A DNA stretch of 64,000 bases, from contig OY282377.1 of assembly GCA_958295785.1 (NCBI GenBank), positions 1,688,394-1,752,393 on the forward strand. The letters run 5' to 3'. Source of the stretch: an uncultured Latescibacterota bacterium. Lineage in GTDB: Bacteria > Latescibacterota > UBA2968. The notes beneath the pieces are model-generated. The model saw only the letters and a program-made list of their open reading frames with translations, did no database searches and was not told the origin of the DNA. Below, piece after piece: positions 35,567 through 45,104 of the stretch (position 1 is the stretch's first letter; the number at the start of each line of letters is the position of its first letter). Position numbers and translations under genes: made by a program.

Positions 35567-38545
35567 TTAGAAGCCTTCAAACGCGCTCAGATCCACAATG
35601 CCATCGGGCAGGGCGGCGATGTGCTGCGCCAGGGCGAGGCGCGATTGGCGAAGCGCGGGGTCATCGGCCATGATGAGCACGTCTTCAAAGAAGCGGTTGA
35701 TGGGATCGCGCAATTCAGCCATGACTTGAATTAACGCGGCGAGTTTGTCGCTGGCCGCGTCCATTGCGTTGCGCGCGGCTAAATAGGCATTGTGCAAGGC
35801 GCGGGAGGCTTCTTCTGAATCGACATCGGGCGCGAGGGGATGGTGCTCGGACAGGGCGCGCACAATGCGCTTGCACCGCGCGTGGGCGTGCAGCGTGTCG
35901 AGCCAGTGCTCGGACTGAATTTGCGCGCTAAACGCGCTGGCGATCCGCTGGATTTGATAGGGATCATCCAATCGCGCCGCAATCGCAGCCGAGATCGCAT
36001 CGTGGCGCAGGCCCTCGTCTCGCAACGCCACCTCGAGACGGCGGATGATGTAGTCAAACGCTTCGTCGAGGGCATCGCCTTTGACCGCGATGGGCAAGTG
36101 ATACGCCGCGGCTGCAAGACCCTCGCGCAGCGAAAAGTGGATTTTGTGACCGATCAGCGTTGAAAGCAAGCCCAAGGCGTCGCGCCTGAGACCGTAGGGA
36201 TCCGCATTGGATCGGGGTTTGATGCCCGCGCCAAACAGACCGGCCAGGCTGTCCAAGCGGTCGGCTATCGAAACGGCCAGTCCGGGGCGCGTTTGCGGCG
36301 GGGAATCGCCCGGAAAGCGCGGGTGGTAATGGTCTTCTATGGCGCGGGCCACGGCGTCTGTTTCCCCAGAAGACAGGGCGTAGTACCGACCCATAATGCC
36401 TTGCAGGGATGTCATTTCCACCACCATGCTGGTCGCCAGGTCCGCTTTGCACAATTTGGCCGCGCGCAGGGCCGCGTTTTTGTCTTCTTCCCCGAGCGCG
36501 AACGCGGCGGCCAAGTCGTTGACCAATTTTTCAACGCGGCGGGTTTTGTCGCGCATAGAGCCGAGTTTTTCCTGAAAAATGAGGGTGTCGAGACGGGGCA
36601 GAAAGTCCGCGAGTTTTTTGTTTGTGTCGTCGTTGTAAAAAAATTCGGCATCGGCATAGCGCGCGCGAATGACGTTTTCATTGCCTTTGACCACGCGGTC
36701 GGGCGCGCCGGGCGCGCCGTTGGACACGGTGATAAAGTGGGGTTTGAGGTCGCCCCGTTCGTCGAGCACCGGAAAATACCGCTGGTGCTTTTTCATGACG
36801 GAGATGAGCACTTCGCGGGGCAGGGACAAGCGCGCTTTTTCAAAGTGACCGCACAGCGCGTGCGGGGCTTCCACGAGGTCGGTCACTTCGTCGAGCAGGT
36901 CCGGGTCGTCGGGCACATTGCCGCCGATTTCTCGGGCGCGTGCCTCAACTTGCCGTCGGATGGCGTCGCGCCGCTTGTCGCGGTTGACCACAATGCCAGA
37001 GTCTTGCATTTGCGCGTGATAATCGGACGCAGAGGCGATTGCGATTTCGGGCGACGCAAGGGGGCGCAGCCCGCGGCTGGTGCGACCGGCCCTTGCGCGT
37101 GCATAATCAAATGGGATGACCCTATCGCCGAACAGGGCGACGATCCAGCGCAGGGGACGCGGGTACGCCACCCCATCGGAATGCCAGCGCATGGTTTTTC
37201 CAAAGCTGAGTTTGGCGATGATCTCGGGCAGCAGTTCAGAGAGCATGTCTTGCGTTTTGCGTCCGTATCGGGTGATGCCCGCCCAAACATAGTCGTCTCG
37301 CCGTTCCACGTCAGACAGGTCAATGCCCTGCCCTCGGGCAAATCCCTCGAGTGCGCGGGTGGGGTTGCCCGCCGCGTCGTACGCAATGCGAATGGCCGGC
37401 CCGCGCGCTTGCCTAATGGCATCCGGTTGCCGGCCCAGCAGATTTTTGACAATGGCGTATTGCCTGCGCGGCGTGCCGCTGACTTCGATGCTGTCGTACG
37501 TGAGATTGGCCGCGGCGAGGTGTTCGGGCAGCAATTTTTGAAGTTGTGCTATCGCGCTTGTCACATCGGCGGGCGGCAGTTCTTCAGTGCCGAGTTCGAG
37601 CAAGAGATCGGCCGCATCGACTTCGGGCAGGTCGCCGGCTTTGATAGCCCGCGATTCGGATTTTTCTGGCTCTAAAAGGGGATGCCCCAGATCTTCGCGC
37701 TGTTTGACAAAGGCTTCGGCCACACGGCGGGAGAGATCGCGCATTCGGGCGAAAAAACGGGCGCGCTCCGTCACGCCTATCGCGCCGCGCGTGTCCAGCA
37801 AATTAAAGGTGTGCGAACAGCGAATGACGTAATCGTGCGCGGGAATGACGAGGTCGCGGTCGAGGGCGGCCTGGGCTTCGGCCACAAAAATGTCGTACAT
37901 GGATTTGAGTCGGTTGACATCCGCCCAGTAGAACTCGTAGTTGCAATATTCGATTTCCTGTTTTTTGAGGATGTCGCCATACGTCACCGTGTCGTTCCAC
38001 TGCAATTGCCAGACTTCATCCACGCCTTGCAGATACATGGCAATGCGTTCGAGGCCGTAGGTGATTTCAACGGCAACCGGGTCGAGTTGCATGCCGCCGG
38101 CCTGCTGGAAATAGGTAAATTGCGTGATTTCCAAGCCGTCCAGCCACACTTCCCACCCCAAGCCCCACGCCCCGAGCGCGGGCGATTCCCAGTTGTCTTC
38201 CACAAAGCGGATGTCGTGCGCTTTGCAGTCGAGCCCCAAAGCCGCAAGGCTGTCGAGATACAGTTCTTGGGGGTTGCCGGGGTCGGGTTTGAGGATGACT
38301 TGATACTGCGTGTGCATTTGCATGCGATTGGGGTTTTCACCAAAGCGCCCATCGTCGGGCCGATAAGAGGGTTCGGCGTATGCCACGTTCCACGGCTCCG
38401 GGCCGAGCACGCGCAAAACAGTGGCGGCGTTCATCGTGCCCGCGCCCACTTTTTCGCTGTAAGGCTGCCAGATGATGCAGCCCTTATCGGCCCAAAATCG
38501 CTCGAGGCGCGCAATCAGGTCTTGGAAATTCGGTGCATTGCTCAC
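35567..38545 (-). CDS. glyQS: Glycyl-tRNA synthetase, fused alpha and beta subunits
   Basis: A single 992-residue chain holds the bacterial-type alpha subunit (about 1-290; [15 protein letters not shown] at the start, [33 protein letters not shown]) joined directly to the beta subunit (from about 310; [12 protein letters not shown], then [12 protein letters not shown]). The usual arrangement is two genes, glyQ and glyS; fusions are known in Chlamydia and some others. The GTG at 38545 has GAGG upstream and matches the normal alpha N-terminus; the open frame continues far upstream but runs antisense to pyrB and is spurious. Confidence 0.93.
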   Translation of the reverse strand: MSNAPNFQDLIARLERFWADKGCIIWQPYSEKVGAGTMNAATVLRVLGPEPWNVAYAEPSYRPDDGRFGENPNRMQMHTQYQVILKPDPGNPQELYLDSLAALGLDCKAHDIRFVEDNWESPALGAWGLGWEVWLDGLEITQFTYFQQAGGMQLDPVAVEITYGLERIAMYLQGVDEVWQLQWNDTVTYGDILKKQEIEYCNYEFYWADVNRLKSMYDIFVAEAQAALDRDLVIPAHDYVIRCSHTFNLLDTRGAIGVTERARFFARMRDLSRRVAEAFVKQREDLGHPLLEPEKSESRAIKAGDLPEVDAADLLLELGTEELPPADVTSAIAQLQKLLPEHLAAANLTYDSIEVSGTPRRQYAIVKNLLGRQPDAIRQARGPAIRIAYDAAGNPTRALEGFARGQGIDLSDVERRDDYVWAGITRYGRKTQDMLSELLPEIIAKLSFGKTMRWHSDGVAYPRPLRWIVALFGDRVIPFDYARARAGRTSRGLRPLASPEIAIASASDYHAQMQDSGIVVNRDKRRDAIRRQVEARAREIGGNVPDDPDLLDEVTDLVEAPHALCGHFEKARLSLPREVLISVMKKHQRYFPVLDERGDLKPHFITVSNGAPGAPDRVVKGNENVIRARYADAEFFYNDDTNKKLADFLPRLDTLIFQEKLGSMRDKTRRVEKLVNDLAAAFALGEEDKNAALRAAKLCKADLATSMVVEMTSLQGIMGRYYALSSGETDAVARAIEDHYHPRFPGDSPPQTRPGLAVSIADRLDSLAGLFGAGIKPRSNADPYGLRRDALGLLSTLIGHKIHFSLREGLAAAAYHLPIAVKGDALDEAFDYIIRRLEVALRDEGLRHDAISAAIAARLDDPYQIQRIASAFSAQIQSEHWLDTLHAHARCKRIVRALSEHHPLAPDVDSEEASRALHNAYLAARNAMDAASDKLAALIQVMAELRDPINRFFEDVLIMADDPALRQSRLALAQHIAALPDGIVDLSAFEGF

Positions 38546-38596
38546 GGTTGGTTCCTCGGTTGGGATAACTGACAACTGCGAAAGGCGCGAAATCGG

Positions 38597-38632
38597 AATG
38601 TAGAGACATGCCCCCGTGCCTGTCCTCTCGGG
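38597..38632. repeat. Interspersed repeat R1, inverted copy
   Basis: GAATGTAGAGACATGCCCCC then GTGCCTGTCC, between glyQS and pyrB. Confidence 0.5.
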
Positions 38633-38711
38633 ATAATACCCTGATTTCCCATTTCTGTCAATTGGCATCCTGCACATTTGCGTGGTCGGCATCGCGGGGT
38701 GTGTTTTCCCC

Positions 38712-38740
38712 TTGCAAAAGTCCGTTTTACCGCCTATATT
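38712..38740 (+). promoter_or_regulatory. pyrB promoter
   Basis: TTGCAA, 17 bp, TATATT, placing the start at about 38747, just before the leader ATG. Confidence 0.7.
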
Positions 38741-38748
38741 TTTTTGCA

Positions 38749-38841
38749 ATGAAAACGCGAATCGCATACCAAACGCTCCCTCATGGGGCGTTTTTTTTTG
38801 CACGGGAGGCAAACGATGGATGGTCTGTATCACATCATTGA
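38749..38841 (+). CDS. pyrB leader peptide (30 aa)
   Basis: The short frame [20 protein letters not shown] runs through the attenuator hairpin, translates the T-tract as Phe-Phe-Phe, and stops 26 bp inside pyrB. It has the geometry of the E. coli pyrL leader of pyrBI, where a ribosome following RNA polymerase closely at low UTP prevents hairpin formation. Its own ribosome site is weak, because the predicted transcript starts only a few bases upstream, so it may be translated as a near-leaderless message. Confidence 0.5.
   Translation: MKTRIAYQTLPHGAFFFAREANDGWSVSHH
38772..38799 (+). terminator. pyrB attenuator (intrinsic terminator in the leader)
   Basis: AACGCTCC pairs with GGGGCGTT (8 bp, one U-G) around a 5-nt loop, followed by nine Ts, 17-43 bp upstream of the pyrB start. 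The terminator lies between promoter and gene, so it must act as an attenuator. Confidence 0.75.
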
Positions 38842-39742
38842 GGCGCAGCAATTTAGCCGGGAGGTGATGAAGGGGATTTTTGGCCTCACGCGCGAGATGG
38901 AGCAGGTGGTCAGCCGCTACGGGTCGAATATCTTGAATCGGCGGATTATGGCCACCTTGTTTTACGAACCGAGCACGCGCACGCGGTTGTCTTTTGAAGC
39001 GTCGATGTATCGCTTGGGCGGCCAGGTGATCACCACGGAAAGCGCGCGGGAGTTTTCCTCGGCGGCAAAGGGCGAAACCCTCGAAGATACGATCCGCATT
39101 GTCGAGGGATACGCCGATGTGATCGTGTTGCGCCACTACGAGAGCGGCTCGGCACGGCGCGCAGCAGATGTGGCGGCTGTGCCCATTCTCAATGCGGGGG
39201 ACGGGCCGGGCCAACACCCCACGCAGGCGCTTTTGGATGTGTACACGATTCAGAAAGAGATCGGCAGGTTGGATGGGATTCGAGTGGCATTGGTCGGCGA
39301 TCTCGCCAATGGCCGCACTGCGCGGTCCCTTGCCTATTTGTTGACCAAATACGAGGATGTGAAACTGTATTTTATCGCGCCAGACATGGTGCGGATGAAA
39401 GACGATATCAAAGCGTATTTGGCAGAACACGGGGTCGCGTTTGTAGAAGAAGAAGACCTGATGAAGATCATGCCCGAGGTGGACGTGGTGTACCAAACGC
39501 GCATCCAGCGCGAGCGGTTTGGCGACCGCATCGCAGACTATGAAAAGGTTCGGGGAAAATACATTATCGACCCGGCGGCGATGGCGGTGCTGTCGGACAA
39601 GGCGATAGTGATGCACCCCTTGCCCCGCGTGGATGAGATCGATCAGGCGGTGGATAAAGACCCCCGCGCCGCGTATTTTCGCCAAGCGCACAACGGCGTT
39701 TACATTCGCATGGCCCTGTTGCAGATGGTGTTGGAGGCGTGA
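38816..39742 (+). CDS. pyrB: Aspartate carbamoyltransferase catalytic subunit
   Basis: This 308-residue enzyme condenses carbamoyl phosphate and aspartate in pyrimidine synthesis. The carbamoyl-phosphate motif [13 protein letters not shown] (about 47-59) and the HPLPRVDEI aspartate-site motif (about 260) are present, and HPTQALLD lies between. Length matches the family. GGGAGG sits six bases before the ATG at 38816. No pyrI (regulatory subunit) or pyrC adjoins it. Regulation is probably by UTP-sensitive attenuation in the leader. Confidence 0.95.
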   Translation: MDGLYHIIEAQQFSREVMKGIFGLTREMEQVVSRYGSNILNRRIMATLFYEPSTRTRLSFEASMYRLGGQVITTESAREFSSAAKGETLEDTIRIVEGYADVIVLRHYESGSARRAADVAAVPILNAGDGPGQHPTQALLDVYTIQKEIGRLDGIRVALVGDLANGRTARSLAYLLTKYEDVKLYFIAPDMVRMKDDIKAYLAEHGVAFVEEEDLMKIMPEVDVVYQTRIQRERFGDRIADYEKVRGKYIIDPAAMAVLSDKAIVMHPLPRVDEIDQAVDKDPRAAYFRQAHNGVYIRMALLQMVLEA

Positions 39743-39855
39743 TGTGCGATTGGAATGGGGTTATCAAGGGCTCGTCCTTGGGTTTGCGTTTCAGGATGTG
39801 TTGCGTTATACTTCTATGTGATTGAACGGCGCAGTGAATTTCGAGGAGGTGCGAC

Positions 39856-40941
39856 ATGGCAGAGACACGGATGGCCGAGGTTGAAACGCGGCGAAAAACC
39901 GCCGTGATCGATTGCGATGTTCACGTCACCATGAAATCGGGTGACGTGTGGTTTCGATATCTGCCGAAAGCATGGCACGAGTATCACCGAACCATTGGCG
40001 GATACGGGCGAATGGGGTCGGCGTATCCCCGCGCCGTGCCCCATGCCGCGCGCCACGATGCATGGCCGCCATCCGGGCCGCCGGGGTCGAATTTGGCATT
40101 TTTGCGCGCGCAATTGCTGGACGAGTGGGAGATGGACTACGGCATCCTGACGCCTTTGATCGGCGTGGGCGGGCAACAGAATTTGGCTTATGCAGCGGCG
40201 ATGGGACGCGCCGTGAACGATTGGCAAGCCGACGCGTGGCTCAGGCGCGAGCCTCGGTTGCGCGGGTCCGTTGTTGTGCCTTATGAAGACAGCGACTTGG
40301 CCGCCGCAGAAATTGACCGAGTGGGCGATCACCCGGGCTTTGTTCAGGTGCTTCTCATGGTGCGTACGATGGAGCCTTTGGGCAGGCGCAAATACTGGAA
40401 GATATACGAGGCCGCGGTGCGCAATGGGTTGCCCATTGCGATTCATTTTGGCGGCACGGGCGCAGGGCCCATCACGGGCGCGGGCAAGCCATCGCATTAT
40501 ATTGAAGATCACGGGGGAATGCCCGCGGCATTTCAGGCGCAGGTGACGAGTTTGGTGTATGAAGGCGTGTTTGGGCAATTTCCAGATTTGAAGGTGGTGT
40601 TGATCGAAGGCGGTTTTGCGTGGATGCCCGCGTTGATGTGGCGGCTGGATCGCTGTTACCGGCAGTTGAAAATGGAGTTGCCGCATCTGAAACGCCTGCC
40701 GTCGGACTATATTCGCGCTCATTTCTGGATCAGCACGCAGCCGATGGAAGAACCCCCACAGCGCGAATACTTTTTTGAGATGATGGATCATCTCGATATG
40801 AACGACCGCTTGATGTTCGCCACGGATTATCCCCACTGGGATTTTGACGCGCCCGACGTGGCCCTGCCTTCTGGCATGGACAAGGCCGTGCGCCGCGATA
40901 TTCTGGCGGAGAACGCACGGGCGTTGTACAAGTTGGCGTGA
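39856..40941 (+). CDS. Amidohydrolase-2 family metal-dependent hydrolase/decarboxylase
   Basis: This is a 361-residue TIM-barrel protein. IDCDVHV (about 18-24) is a DxH-type first-strand metal motif; IAIHFGG (about 195) and LIEGGFAWMP supply second-shell residues; FATDYPHWDFD (about 318-328) carries the conserved late aspartate. Relatives include gamma-resorcylate and ACMS decarboxylases and lactonases. GAGGAGG precedes the ATG at 39856. It may form a catabolic unit with the Rieske protein that follows 125 bp on, suggesting an aromatic or related substrate, which is inference. Confidence 0.85.
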   Translation: MAETRMAEVETRRKTAVIDCDVHVTMKSGDVWFRYLPKAWHEYHRTIGGYGRMGSAYPRAVPHAARHDAWPPSGPPGSNLAFLRAQLLDEWEMDYGILTPLIGVGGQQNLAYAAAMGRAVNDWQADAWLRREPRLRGSVVVPYEDSDLAAAEIDRVGDHPGFVQVLLMVRTMEPLGRRKYWKIYEAAVRNGLPIAIHFGGTGAGPITGAGKPSHYIEDHGGMPAAFQAQVTSLVYEGVFGQFPDLKVVLIEGGFAWMPALMWRLDRCYRQLKMELPHLKRLPSDYIRAHFWISTQPMEEPPQREYFFEMMDHLDMNDRLMFATDYPHWDFDAPDVALPSGMDKAVRRDILAENARALYKLA

Positions 40942-41066
40942 CGCGAGGCATGCCCGTGCCCGATAAACGCAGGTCATGACATTGTGATCGCAATGCCTCG
41001 CGGCGTATGGCGATATGGATGCGATCTGCGATGATTGATGCGTTTATTTACCGCGAGTAAATTGAC

Positions 41067-41507
41067 ATGGCGAAACACATTATCGGAACAGTGGATGAAA
41101 TCCCGCCGGGCGAGCGGAAATTGGTGACGCTTGAAGGCCGAGAAATCGGCATATTTAATATCCGCGGCGAATTTTACGCCCTTCGCAATCGCTGTCCGCA
41201 TCAAGGCGGCGCGCTGTGCAAGGGGCGGGTATCGGGCTTTGTGACGGCAAAGGTGCCGGGAGAATACGAGTACACGCGCAAGGGCGAAATTTTGCGCTGC
41301 CCGTGGCACGGATGGGAATACGATATTAAAACGGGTCAGTCCTGGGTCGATCCCGCCAGCGTGCGCGTGCGGAGCTATGAGGTGGAAGTCGCTCCCGGCA
41401 CAAAAATAGAGGGCGCGGAAGATATGGCCGGGTTGATGAAAGGGCCTTATGTGGCAGAGACATATCCGGTGACGGTGGAGAAGACATATCTCCTTGTCGA
41501 AATATGA
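41067..41507 (+). CDS. Rieske [2Fe-2S] domain protein
   Basis: This 146-residue protein has both halves of the Rieske cluster site: CPHQG (Cys43, His45) and CPWHGWEYD (Cys78, His81). It is a ferredoxin-like or oxygenase-associated electron carrier without the catalytic oxygenase domain. A C-terminal extension of about 45 residues is of unknown fold. The insert between the cluster halves (VSGFVTAKVPGEYEYTRKGE) is longer than in simple Rieske ferredoxins and resembles nitrite-reductase-small-subunit-like proteins of oligotrophic bacteria. Confidence 0.9.
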   Translation: MAKHIIGTVDEIPPGERKLVTLEGREIGIFNIRGEFYALRNRCPHQGGALCKGRVSGFVTAKVPGEYEYTRKGEILRCPWHGWEYDIKTGQSWVDPASVRVRSYEVEVAPGTKIEGAEDMAGLMKGPYVAETYPVTVEKTYLLVEI

Positions 41508-41558
41508 ACATCTCGGTAGAACGACTTTGGGCAGATGGCCGGGGACTAACCACTATTC

Positions 41559-41592
41559 GGGCGGGCACGGGGGCACCGCCCCTACATTCTCT
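41559..41592. repeat. Interspersed repeat R1
   Basis: GGCGGGCACGGGGGCACCGC followed by CCCTACATTCT, between the Rieske and MlrC-like genes. Confidence 0.6.
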
Positions 41593-41615
41593 CCTCACTT
41601 CTCTAAGGAGTTCCC

Positions 41616-43121
41616 ATGCGCGTGGGCATTATTTCTTTTTTGCACGAGTCGAATACATTTATCGACGCGCCGACGACTTTGGACGCTTTTCAGCGGGATG
41701 GGATTTTTACGGGGCGGGCGATGTATGATCACTATTCGGGCGGGCATCACGAAGTCAGTGGCTTTTTGGAGGGCTTGATGGCGGCAGGCATCGATGCACT
41801 GCCGATTTTTCATGCGGGCACAACGCCGTCTGGGCGCATTGCCAAAGCGACTTGTGACGCATTGATGGCGCAGATGTTTGAGCAGGTGGCAGCGGCCGGC
41901 GAAGTGGATGGGTACCTCGTCGCGCCTCACGGGGCAAATTCGGGAGCGGGCGATGATTACCGCGATTTGGATGGGTACTGGCTGTCGCGGTTGCGCGCAC
42001 GGGTTGGGCCGCAAAAGCCGATGATTTGCACCCTCGATCCCCACGCCAATTTGTCCCCGCGCATGGTTGCCGCGTGCGATGCCACCATTGCCTATCGCTC
42101 GAACCCCCATCTGGATCAGAAACAGCGCGGATTGGAAGCCGCGTCGCTGATGGCGCGCACATTGAACGGCGAAGTCAAACCCACGCAAGCCGGCGCGTTT
42201 CCCCCTATCGGCATCAATATCGAGCGGCAATTGACCTCTGCGCCGCCGTGTTTGCCGATGTGCGAATTGGCAGATGAGATGCTGCGGGAACCGGGGGTGT
42301 TGTCGAACAGCATTCTGCTCGGATTCCCATACTCCGATGTCGAAGAGATGGGATCGGCTTTTGTGGTGGTGACAGATGATGATCCAGCCCGCGCGCAAGT
42401 GCTGGCAAATCGGCTGGCGGATTATTTGTACGCCCATCGCGCGGAATTTGTGGGCGAATACATCGCGATTCCCGACGCTGTCGATAGGGCGATGGCGCGA
42501 AAAGGTCCGGTTTGTTTGCTCGACATGGGCGACAATGTGGGCGGCGGATCGGCCGGCGACGGGATGGCGATTGCCCGCGAATTGCACGGGCGAGGGACTG
42601 CGCCGAGCTTTGTGTGTGTGTTCGATCCGGAATCGCAACAGCGCGCCCGAGACGCGGGGGTTGGCTGTCGCATTGCGTTGCGTATCGGCGGCAAGACAGA
42701 CGAGTTGCACGGCGCGGCCTTAGACGCCGAGGTGCGCGTGCGCAGCCTGCACGATGGGAAATTCAGAGAGTCCGAAGTGCGTCACGGCGGGCGAACATCT
42801 TTTGATATGGGGCCCACCGCGGTTGTGGAGACGGATACCCAACTCGCGATCAGCCTGACGTCGCGGCGCGTGGTGCCCGTGAGTTTGGGGCTGATGACGA
42901 GTTGCGGCCTCAACCCCTCGGCGTTTCAGGTGATCGTCGCCAAAGGCGTCCACGCCCCGGTTGCGGCATACCAACCCGTGTGTACCGCGTTGATCCGAGT
43001 AGATACGCCCGGCGCGACCGCAGCGGATATGCGAAATTTCGACTACCAATTTCGGCGCACGCCCATGTATCCATTTGAAGAGATTGAGGAGCGCGACTTT
43101 GAAAATTCTATTGACCAATGA
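41616..43121 (+). CDS. M81 family metallopeptidase (MlrC/microcystinase C-like)
   Basis: This is a 501-residue protein with the N-terminal DUF1485/M81 domain opening MRVGIISFLHESNTF; FLHESN carries the metal-binding His and Glu. APHGANSG (about 110) and TLDPHANLS (about 145) supply further metal ligands. The C-terminal MlrC domain begins near LLDMGDNVGGGSAGDG (about 302). MlrC cleaves linear microcystin fragments; most relatives act on unknown amide substrates. The 3' end overlaps the SurE-like gene by 23 bp, so the two are coupled. Confidence 0.88.
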   Translation: MRVGIISFLHESNTFIDAPTTLDAFQRDGIFTGRAMYDHYSGGHHEVSGFLEGLMAAGIDALPIFHAGTTPSGRIAKATCDALMAQMFEQVAAAGEVDGYLVAPHGANSGAGDDYRDLDGYWLSRLRARVGPQKPMICTLDPHANLSPRMVAACDATIAYRSNPHLDQKQRGLEAASLMARTLNGEVKPTQAGAFPPIGINIERQLTSAPPCLPMCELADEMLREPGVLSNSILLGFPYSDVEEMGSAFVVVTDDDPARAQVLANRLADYLYAHRAEFVGEYIAIPDAVDRAMARKGPVCLLDMGDNVGGGSAGDGMAIARELHGRGTAPSFVCVFDPESQQRARDAGVGCRIALRIGGKTDELHGAALDAEVRVRSLHDGKFRESEVRHGGRTSFDMGPTAVVETDTQLAISLTSRRVVPVSLGLMTSCGLNPSAFQVIVAKGVHAPVAAYQPVCTALIRVDTPGATAADMRNFDYQFRRTPMYPFEEIEERDFENSIDQ

Positions 43122-43854
43122 CGACAGTTTGGATTCGCCTTTGTTTTGGTTTGCAGGGGATTATTTTCAGGCGATGGGACAGGTGACAGCGGTGGTGCCT
43201 GCGGCAGAGCAGAGTTGGAAAGGCAAGGCGATGACGCGGTTGGGCGCGTTGCATCTGGAGCCTCTGGATGGATTTGCATGTGCGACTTACGCGCTTTCGG
43301 GAACGCCTGCGGATTGCGCGAATTTTGGCATTTACCACCTGTTTGACAGCAAACCCGATCTGGTGATTTCGGGCATTAACATGGGCAGCAATGCGGGCTT
43401 GGGATTCGCGCTTTCATCGGGCACAATTGGCGCAGCCCTGGAAGCCAATATCGCGGGCGTGCCGGCAGTGGCATTGTCACAGGTGTTGCCCGGGCCCGTG
43501 TTTCGGCACTGGATTGAACACCGCGCCCTGCAACCCGATGTGCAGGACAGGCTGTTGAAAAATTGCCGCGCAATGTTGCACCGCGTGTTTGCGTTTTTGA
43601 ACGCACGGGCAGATTTTTTGTCTGACCCGATAACGTGGAATGTGAACCTGCCCTGCGAACTGGCCGCCGACTGGCAGGTCGTGCCAACCGCGCTCGGGCA
43701 TACGTTTTACACCTCGTGTTTCAAGCCATCGGAAAATGGGTATTGTCACAACATCGATCAGCCCGAAGTGGAAGAGCGCAAAGGCACAGATGGCACGGCG
43801 TTGCGCGAAGGGCATGTGAGCGTCACGCGATTGGATATTCGCACGTTGGGATAA
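43099..43854 (+). CDS. surE: SurE-like 5'/3'-nucleotidase (survival protein E family)
   Basis: A TTG start with GAGGAG seven bases upstream gives MKILLTNDD (TNDD, residues 6-9, the metal-binding signature). YALSGTPADCANFGIYHLF (about 80-100) and DLVISGINMGSN (about 103-114) complete the active site. The length, 251 residues, fits the family, which removes phosphate from nucleoside monophosphates. Instead of the usual rpoS/pcm neighbours it follows the MlrC-like gene in overlap, so a dedicated catabolic role is possible. Confidence 0.85.
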   Translation: MKILLTNDDSLDSPLFWFAGDYFQAMGQVTAVVPAAEQSWKGKAMTRLGALHLEPLDGFACATYALSGTPADCANFGIYHLFDSKPDLVISGINMGSNAGLGFALSSGTIGAALEANIAGVPAVALSQVLPGPVFRHWIEHRALQPDVQDRLLKNCRAMLHRVFAFLNARADFLSDPITWNVNLPCELAADWQVVPTALGHTFYTSCFKPSENGYCHNIDQPEVEERKGTDGTALREGHVSVTRLDIRTLG

Positions 43855-43936
43855 AAAAAATATCCTCAGAAGCTATCTTAAGACGAAATAGGACTCCTTC
43901 CCGCAACGGGGAGGGGAGATGTTCTGCCCCTGCTTT

Positions 43937-44027
43937 TCATCCGCGTAATCCGCGCAATCTGTTAATCCGCGATCCGCCTTGTATCTTGCCTTTTCAGGCG
44001 AGCACAGAGGCACCGCCCCTACGGTTT
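43937..44027. repeat. Adjacent copies of repeats R2 and R1
   Basis: R2 at 43937-43980 (CATCCGCGTAATCCGCGCAA, then TTAATCCGCGATCC) and R1 at about 43997-44027 (GGCGAGCACAGAGGCACCGC). The 243-bp gap holds no gene. Confidence 0.6.
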
Positions 44028-44097
44028 CACATCTCGATTTTGCGTGTGGTCGTGCGGGGGCTGATCGCTGACCACTTTATCACCAGAGGAGATTGCC

Positions 44098-44973
44098 ATG
44101 GGCGATTTTGAGGGTGTCGTACCTGCGATAGCGACGCCGATGGACCGAGAAGGACGGTTTAATGAACGGGTGTTTCGCAAAATTGTCGCGTTCAATATTC
44201 AGGCCGGCGTACACGGGTTTTGGGTCGCAGGAGGCACGGGCGAAAGCGTGTTGTTGGACGACGGGGAAAACAAACAGATCGCATCTGCGATTGTGGATCA
44301 AGCGCGTGGCCGGGCAAAGGTCATTATGCATGTGGGCGCGCCGACAACGGATCGCGCTGCGCGATTGGCCGAGCACGCGGCTCGCGCAGGTGCAGACGCG
44401 CTTTGTTGCGTGCCGCCGTTTTTTTATCGCCGCGATGACGACGATATTGCCGAGCACTATCGGATTGTGGCCGGCGCGGCCGATTTGCCGTTGTTTGTGT
44501 ACAATTTGCCGGGGGCAACAGGTGTGGAAATCACGCCGAGGATGATGGCAAAAATTCAGGACCGCGTGCCGCAACTGACGGGTCTCAAGCATTCGGCCCT
44601 GACGTTTGCCAATGTGCAGACCTTTGCACAGATGGAACTGTCGTGTTTTATCGGCAATCACCGCTTGATGTTGCCGGCCATGACCATTGGCGCGTGTGGG
44701 TGCGTGGATGGCCCTCTGAATGTGTTGCCCGAATTGTGGGTGGCAATTTGGACCGCGTATCGCGCAGGCGATTTGCAGGCCGCAGAAGCCGCACAAGAAA
44801 AAGCCACGCATGCTTATGACGCTTTGAGCGCGTCCGGTGGGTTTCACTCGGTGATCAAAGCGGCGTTGAGCGCGCGCTTGGGCATTGACTGCGGCGACCC
44901 AAGGCCCCCGGGCAAACCCGTCAGCGATGCACAGCGCGCCCAGATTGAAGAGACGATGGCAAAGTTGGTTTAG
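44098..44973 (+). CDS. Dihydrodipicolinate synthase/N-acetylneuraminate lyase family aldolase
   Basis: This is a 291-residue class I aldolase. GGTGES (about 42-47) corresponds to the GTTGE substrate loop, YNLPGATG (about 137-144) holds the catalytic tyrosine and GLKHSA (about 161-166) the Schiff-base lysine. The replacement of the second Thr (GTT to GTG) and isolation from lysine genes suggest a catabolic keto-acid or sugar-acid aldolase rather than DapA. AGAGGAG precedes the ATG. Confidence 0.9.
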   Translation: MGDFEGVVPAIATPMDREGRFNERVFRKIVAFNIQAGVHGFWVAGGTGESVLLDDGENKQIASAIVDQARGRAKVIMHVGAPTTDRAARLAEHAARAGADALCCVPPFFYRRDDDDIAEHYRIVAGAADLPLFVYNLPGATGVEITPRMMAKIQDRVPQLTGLKHSALTFANVQTFAQMELSCFIGNHRLMLPAMTIGACGCVDGPLNVLPELWVAIWTAYRAGDLQAAEAAQEKATHAYDALSASGGFHSVIKAALSARLGIDCGDPRPPGKPVSDAQRAQIEETMAKLV

Positions 44974-45013
44974 AAGGCGAGATGGAAGTTTAGCCACAAA
45001 AGGCGAGCCGTGT

Positions 45014-45104
45014 GTGTAGGGGCGATGCCCCGTGCTCGCCTAAAGATACAAGAGGCGGGATAGAAACGCAGGGGCAGGCCCCCGCGCCTGTCCTTTGTGC
45101 CCGC
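45014..45104. repeat. Two R1 copies in opposite orientation to the 41.6-kb copy
   Basis: GTGTAGGGGCGATGCCCCGT at 45014 and GCAGGGGCAGGCCCCCGCGC at 45068. They fill the gap between two convergent genes. Confidence 0.6.

Noticed and set aside
38546-39691. N-terminal extension of the glycyl-tRNA synthetase frame (382 extra codons)
   Set aside because: It is antisense to pyrB and its promoter; the GTG at 38545 has a ribosome site and matches the normal alpha-subunit start.
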